Both the position numbers and the translations under genes were made by a program. The notes under the pieces are model-generated. The model was not told the DNA's origin. It did no database searches and saw nothing but the letters and a program-made list of their open reading frames with translations. DNA of 28,947 nucleotides. Source: JBCBTJ01 sp964597685. GTDB lineage: Bacteria > Pseudomonadota > Alphaproteobacteria > Caulobacterales > Hyphomonadaceae. The DNA lies in NCBI GenBank assembly GCA_964597685.1, contig CAZQZC010000015.1, forward strand, positions 1-28,947, written 5' to 3'. Below are positions 25,199-28,947 of the stretch, piece by piece (position 1 is the first letter of the stretch; each line of letters begins with the position of its first letter).

Positions 25199-25858
25199 AT
25201 GGCGGCTTCGCGCAAGGAAAAGAAAAGCGAAATGCTCGATGTGCGGCTCCCCTATGGCCTCAAACAAGACCTGGTGAAGGCGTGCCGAGAGCGGAACACC
25301 ACCGTCAGCGACACCGTGCGCGGCCTGATCGCCGCGCATCTGGATCAGGCGGAGCGGGCGACCCAACCCTCACCCCTTCAGGAGATCGCCATGACCTTCA
25401 TCCGCAATCCACTCAAAACCGCCGGCATGACATTGACCAGCGTCGCCGCCGCCCTCGTGTTCGCCGCCCAGCCCTCGGTCGCCGACGACGCCCTGTTCCG
25501 ATCCTTCGATAAGAACCAGGACGGCCGGCTCGCCGACGACGACGGCGTGCACGGGACCGCGATCCGCGTCCTCGATGTGAATGACGACGGCGCCGTCGAC
25601 CTCGACGAGTTCAAGCCACTCGCCGAGCTGAGCGAGGTGTCCGACCGAGTCTTCGCCGATGCCGACGGCGTCGCGCGCCGGCGGGTCGCGGTGCGTTTCG
25701 TCCGGGTCGCCTTCCGGGACGAGAATCTGATCGAAACCGGAACATGGTCGTCCAGCGAGGACATTCCGGTGGACGCGAGCTCGGCCGAGGTCGCCGATAT
25801 GATCGAGACGCTCAAGACTCGCAACGCGGACAACGTCGCCGAAAAAGACCGGGGCTGA
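25199..25858 (+). CDS. Ribbon-helix-helix domain joined in frame to an exported EF-hand protein
   Basis: One frame of 219 codons holds two unlike parts. Residues 10-50 (KSEMLDVRLPYGLKQDLVKA then VSDTVRGLIAAHLDQ) resemble a ribbon-helix-helix DNA-binding domain. Residues 65-95 (MTFIRNPLKTAGMTLTSVAA then PSVA) look like a complete signal peptide with basic start, hydrophobic core and SVA cleavage site. Two calcium-binding EF-hand loops follow: DKNQDGRLADDD (104-115) and DVNDDGAVDLDE (126-137). AGGAGA at 25380-25385 lies 5 bases before the ATG of residue 65 (25391), so a separate 155-residue exported EF-hand protein may be made from the same frame. The chosen upstream ATG has GGAG 9 bases before it. 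The alternative is a single membrane-anchored protein with RHH inside and EF-hands outside. Confidence 0.7.
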   Translation: MAASRKEKKSEMLDVRLPYGLKQDLVKACRERNTTVSDTVRGLIAAHLDQAERATQPSPLQEIAMTFIRNPLKTAGMTLTSVAAALVFAAQPSVADDALFRSFDKNQDGRLADDDGVHGTAIRVLDVNDDGAVDLDEFKPLAELSEVSDRVFADADGVARRRVAVRFVRVAFRDENLIETGTWSSSEDIPVDASSAEVADMIETLKTRNADNVAEKDRG

Positions 25859-25915
25859 TCTCCGCCGGCCGGCAAAGGGCTTGAAGCGGCGGGGTGAAGC
25901 ACGCAGGATCGCGGC

Positions 25916-26641
25916 ATGTCTGCAACGATCTGTGTCCCCGCCCGCTTCAACGGTCCGCCCGAAAGCGGCAATGGCGGCTATTGCGCGGGCCTGGCCGCGG
26001 CTTTCCTTCCGGGACAGGCAGAGGTGACGCTACGCGCGCCGCCGCCGCTTGATACGCGCTTGGCGGTGCTTGAAACCGATGGCGGCGTCGATGTGCGCCA
26101 CGGCGAAACGCTGGTCATGTCCGCACGCGGCCGCGGTGAGATCGACGCGCCCGACATTGCGCCGCCCACCCTCTCTGAAGCGGCGGCCGCAGCGCGCCAT
26201 TTCCGCGGGGAGGACGACCACCTTCTGCCGACCTGCTTTGTCTGCGGTCCGGCGCGGGCGCCGGGCGACGGGCTGCGAATCTTCACCGATTTCGTCGACG
26301 GACGAGATATGGTCGCCGCGCCCTGGACGCCGACGCCGGACCTTGCAGGCGACGATGGCTTGGTGCGCGATGAATTCCTATGGGCTGCGCTCGATTGCCC
26401 GGGCGCGTTCGGGGTGAATGTCGAGCCGATCCTGCTGGGCCGGATCGCGGCGCGGATCGTTGCGCGCCCCGCTCCGGGCGATCAGGTGATCGCCGCCGGT
26501 TGGGCCATGGGATCGGACGGCCGAAAGCATTTCGCGGGCACCGCCTTGTTCGCCGCCGACGGCGGCCTGCTCGCCCACGCCGAGGCGACTTGGATCCAGC
26601 TGACCCAACCGCATGGCCAGGCCAAAGAAAACACGGCTTAA
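25916..26641 (+). CDS. Hotdog-fold thioesterase-like protein of unknown function
   Basis: The 241-residue product begins ICVPARFNGPPESGNGGYCAG, then VTLRAPPPLDTRL, a central PTCFVCGPARAPGDGLRIF with two cysteines, LWAALDCPGAFGV and a late AGTALFAADGGLLAHAEATW. The GPPESGNGGY opening and the closing strand pattern recall a widespread hypothetical family that appears to have a hotdog (thioesterase-like) fold. No catalytic residue can be named with confidence. The gene lies 57 bases after the EF-hand frame on the same strand and ends 5 bases before repeat copy B. Cytoplasmic, as no signal peptide is seen. Confidence 0.75.
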   Translation: MSATICVPARFNGPPESGNGGYCAGLAAAFLPGQAEVTLRAPPPLDTRLAVLETDGGVDVRHGETLVMSARGRGEIDAPDIAPPTLSEAAAAARHFRGEDDHLLPTCFVCGPARAPGDGLRIFTDFVDGRDMVAAPWTPTPDLAGDDGLVRDEFLWAALDCPGAFGVNVEPILLGRIAARIVARPAPGDQVIAAGWAMGSDGRKHFAGTALFAADGGLLAHAEATWIQLTQPHGQAKENTA

Positions 26642-26646
26642 GGGGG

Positions 26647-26751
26647 CTATAGCGGCGCGTTGCCAATTGGACTCACCGCGCCGCCATAGATCTTTGTTTT
26701 GACGCATTTCCGGACGGCGAACCGGGATCCACTTCGCCTGGAAATGCTTTA
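26647..26751. repeat. Copy B of the 105-bp dispersed intergenic repeat
   Basis: The stem arms are 26647-26659 and 26677-26689 (CTATAGCGGCGCG against CGCGCCGCCATAG, one G-T pair on RNA). The second part runs from TCTTTGTTTTGACGCATTTC to CCTGGAAATGCTTTA. It matches copy A in length and at roughly 93 of 105 positions. As with copy A, it fills a convergent gene junction, and its last three bases are the stop codon of the minus-strand gene, here the MAPEG gene. Confidence 0.85.
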
Positions 26752-27141
26752 GTTCAGCGCCAGCCAGATACAGGCTCCGCCGGCGGCCAGCATCACGATC
26801 AATGTGCCGATCGTGCCGATAAAGCGTCCGAACCCCAATCCCGGCGCGCCGCCCATGCCAAGGGCGTGCAGCAAACGAAATCCAAAGTAACCGCCGCCGA
26901 TCGCGTGAATCACCCACAAGGGCGCGGACAGGCCGGCGAGGGCGAACAGCCCGATCAGCACGATCGGCACATCTTCTGTCGCATTGGCCTGGGTGCGCAT
27001 GGCGCGCCGGAGATCTTCGTCTCCGCCGTCGCCGATGCTGATGCGCTGCGACCCGCGAACACGCCCGGCGTTCAGTTTCAGGCCCAAAAACAGCAAGATG
27101 AAGAGGCCCGCATAAAGCGTGGCGGCTTCCAGTCCGGTCAT
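26749..27141 (-). CDS. MAPEG family membrane protein
   Basis: This 130-residue integral membrane protein has about four hydrophobic segments: LEAATLYAGLFILLFLGLKL, DVPIVLIGLFALAGL with PLWVIHAIGGGYFGFRLLHA, and IGTIGTLIVMLAAGGACIWL. Between the first two, RAMRTQANATEDVPI matches the conserved R-x-Q-x-N-x-x-E-x-x-P-[IV] pattern of the MAPEG family (glutathione S-transferase-like membrane enzymes). The bacterial role is not known. ATG at 27141 has GGGGAG a few bases upstream; an in-frame ATG 11 codons earlier is rejected. The stop codon comes from repeat copy B. Confidence 0.9.
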   Translation of the reverse strand: MTGLEAATLYAGLFILLFLGLKLNAGRVRGSQRISIGDGGDEDLRRAMRTQANATEDVPIVLIGLFALAGLSAPLWVIHAIGGGYFGFRLLHALGMGGAPGLGFGRFIGTIGTLIVMLAAGGACIWLALN

Positions 27142-27229
27142 GGTTATCTCCCCTCGATTGGCGTGGTCATCCATTGGTTTGGTCGAGTGCGCAACGGCCT
27201 GGCTCTGGCGGCAGTCTTAGTGTCCGAAC

Positions 27230-27254
27230 GAAAACGCCGCGAGGCGGAGTTTTC
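27230..27254 (-). terminator. Hairpin between the toxin-like and MAPEG genes
   Basis: GAAAACGCCGC (27230-27240) and GCGGAGTTTTC (27244-27254) pair with one mismatch around GAG. A GC stem with T-rich ends on both strands suits an intrinsic terminator, here for the minus-strand toxin-antitoxin transcript before the MAPEG gene. Confidence 0.55.
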
Positions 27255-27276
27255 GAAGCGCCTGGCCAGGCGCGAC

Positions 27277-27299
27277 AAAATTCGACGTGGTCGAATTTT
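27277..27299 (-). terminator. Second hairpin just after the toxin-like frame
   Basis: AAAATTCGAC (27277-27286) and GTCGAATTTT (27290-27299) are perfect inverted arms around GTG, 12 bases beyond the toxin-like stop on the minus strand. The stem ends in TTTT, so it could terminate transcription, though it is AT-rich for a terminator. Confidence 0.5.
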
Positions 27300-27310
27300 G
27301 AGCCAGACAC

Positions 27311-27634
27311 TCAGGGCGTGGTATTGTTCCACAAGCGCGCCAATCCGGCGCAGCTGTCGAAGAATTGGTCGACCGACACGAGCGGCGCGCCGGTTTCGAT
27401 CGCCGTCGCTGCGATCAACCTGTCGAACGGGTCGCGATGGGACCAATCCATCAGGCTTGCGCGGGCGGCGATGGCCGGTGTGACGGGGGCGATATACATG
27501 CGCGCGGCGGGTTTCGATATCGTCGCGTCCAGCGTCTCTTCGCTCATGTCGGGCCACCGATTGCGTCGAACTTTCTGGCCGATTTCATAGATGCAAACGG
27601 CTGGAACAATGATTTCCTTCGCCGACTGAACCAT
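27311..27634 (-). pseudogene. VapC-like PIN toxin lacking its N-terminus
   Basis: The 107-codon frame starts in the middle of a PIN domain. KEIIVPAVCIYEIGQKVRRN corresponds to the second conserved region (with the acidic Glu), SHRDPFDRLIAATAIE to the third (DxxD) and PLVSVDQFFD to the last. The usual opening strand with the first catalytic Asp (LDTHxLLW-type, some 30-35 residues) is absent, and going upstream in this frame a stop appears after about 12 codons. The frame overlaps the antitoxin gene out of phase. A small deletion at the antitoxin-toxin junction would explain this. The protein would lack one metal-binding acid and is probably inactive as an RNase. Confidence 0.7.
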
Positions 27635-27825
27635 TTGTCGAGCGGATCGCCGATATCGCCAAGCACGTCACGTAGATATCCGAATTCGCGCTTCGGCTTT
27701 TCCGCGATCTCGTCGAGCTTTTCGCGCAGATAGGCCGAGAGGGACTTGCCGGCGGCTTCGGCCGCGGCGTCGAGGCGGGCTTTGGTGTCGGGATCGACGT
27801 CCCGGACGTGGATGGTGACGCCCAT
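27544..27825 (-). CDS. VapB/FitA-like ribbon-helix-helix antitoxin
   Basis: The 93-residue product opens with a ribbon-helix-helix domain, MGVTIHVRDVDPDTKARLDA followed by AAEAAGKSLSAYLREKLDEIA, typical of antitoxins that pair with PIN toxins. The region after about residue 65 (LDKWFSRRRKSLF onward) overlaps the toxin-like frame and may not be original sequence. GGAG lies close before the ATG at 27825; an upstream in-frame ATG at 27879 lies next to the operator-like repeats and is rejected. It should bind DNA upstream of itself, where tandem palindromes are seen. With the toxin damaged it may persist as a free repressor. Confidence 0.75.
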   Translation of the reverse strand: MGVTIHVRDVDPDTKARLDAAAEAAGKSLSAYLREKLDEIAEKPKREFGYLRDVLGDIGDPLDKWFSRRRKSLFQPFASMKSARKFDAIGGPT

Positions 27826-27872
27826 GGGGTCTCCGTCGACTTCTAGGGCGGCGATGGACCGTCGACGCCGCA

Positions 27873-27905
27873 AGTGCAAGCACTCCGTTCAAAAGTGCTT
27901 GCGCT
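27873..27905. promoter_or_regulatory. Tandem palindromes upstream of the antitoxin gene, likely operator
   Basis: AGTGCAAGCACT (27873-27884) and AGTGCTTGCGCT (27894-27905) are each near-perfect palindromes of form AGTGC-NN-GCRCT and are inverted copies of each other with one mismatch. They start 21 bases apart, two DNA turns, and lie 48 bases upstream of the antitoxin start. This layout fits cooperative binding by a ribbon-helix-helix antitoxin. Confidence 0.6.
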
Positions 27906-27988
27906 CCAGTGCGGCCCGACGATGGATCGAGCCCATGTGAACGCATCGGGCTTGCGGGCTTGGCGCGTGACCCGTAAGACTGTGGATA

Positions 27989-28947
<959 letters not shown>

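Noticed and set aside
27142..27310. Possible small gene in the gap between MAPEG and toxin-like frames
   Set aside because: Only two hairpins and the probable MAPEG promoter region are seen; no frame with a ribosome site and plausible protein.

Overview
The window looks like chromosomal DNA of a GC-rich alphaproteobacterium. The evidence is the gene order trxA-addA-addB-murU-like-amgK-like-tsaE, which I associate with Caulobacterales, Parvularculales and relatives, together with a CYP153 alkane hydroxylase operon and an alphaproteobacterial-style dispersed intergenic repeat. I cannot name genus or species. I see no rRNA or tRNA gene, CRISPR array, transposase or phage gene.

Layout. 1-637: the 3' end of an OmpR-type response regulator, an intrinsic terminator and copy A of a 105-bp repeat. 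635-10852 (all minus strand): thioredoxin, AddA and AddB (double-strand break repair), a MurU-like nucleotidyltransferase and AmgK-like sugar kinase (peptidoglycan recycling), TsaE (tRNA t6A synthesis) and a Cys/Met-type PLP enzyme. Five adjacent pairs in this run overlap by 4 to 11 bases, so addA through the PLP gene is very probably one translationally coupled operon. 10987-13508: a DUF1800/DUF1501 pair. 13574-17896: a three-component alkane hydroxylase operon (CYP153 P450, TetR regulator, ferredoxin reductase, [2Fe-2S] ferredoxin) followed by an acyl-CoA thioesterase-like gene.

17949-19882: agmatine deiminase and N-carbamoylputrescine amidase (agmatine to putrescine). 19879-22729: a phasin-like protein with a helix-hairpin-helix tail, glutamate racemase and an ornithine decarboxylase-type enzyme, which would be a second route to putrescine. 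22939-24986: a PstS-like lipoprotein and an SMP-30/gluconolactonase family protein, convergent and sharing a hairpin that contains both stop codons. 25199-26641: an unusual reading frame joining a ribbon-helix-helix domain to a signal sequence and two EF-hands, then a hotdog-like protein. 26647-27141: repeat copy B and a MAPEG-family membrane protein. 27230-27905: a decayed VapBC-type toxin-antitoxin locus with tandem operator-like palindromes. 27989-28947: a TPP riboswitch and the 5' part of thiC.

The best candidates for something undescribed are the RHH/EF-hand frame with an internal start, the phasin-HhH fusion, and the 105-bp repeat whose end supplies the stop codon of the neighbouring gene in both copies. 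All family calls come from reading motifs by eye; no database search was possible.
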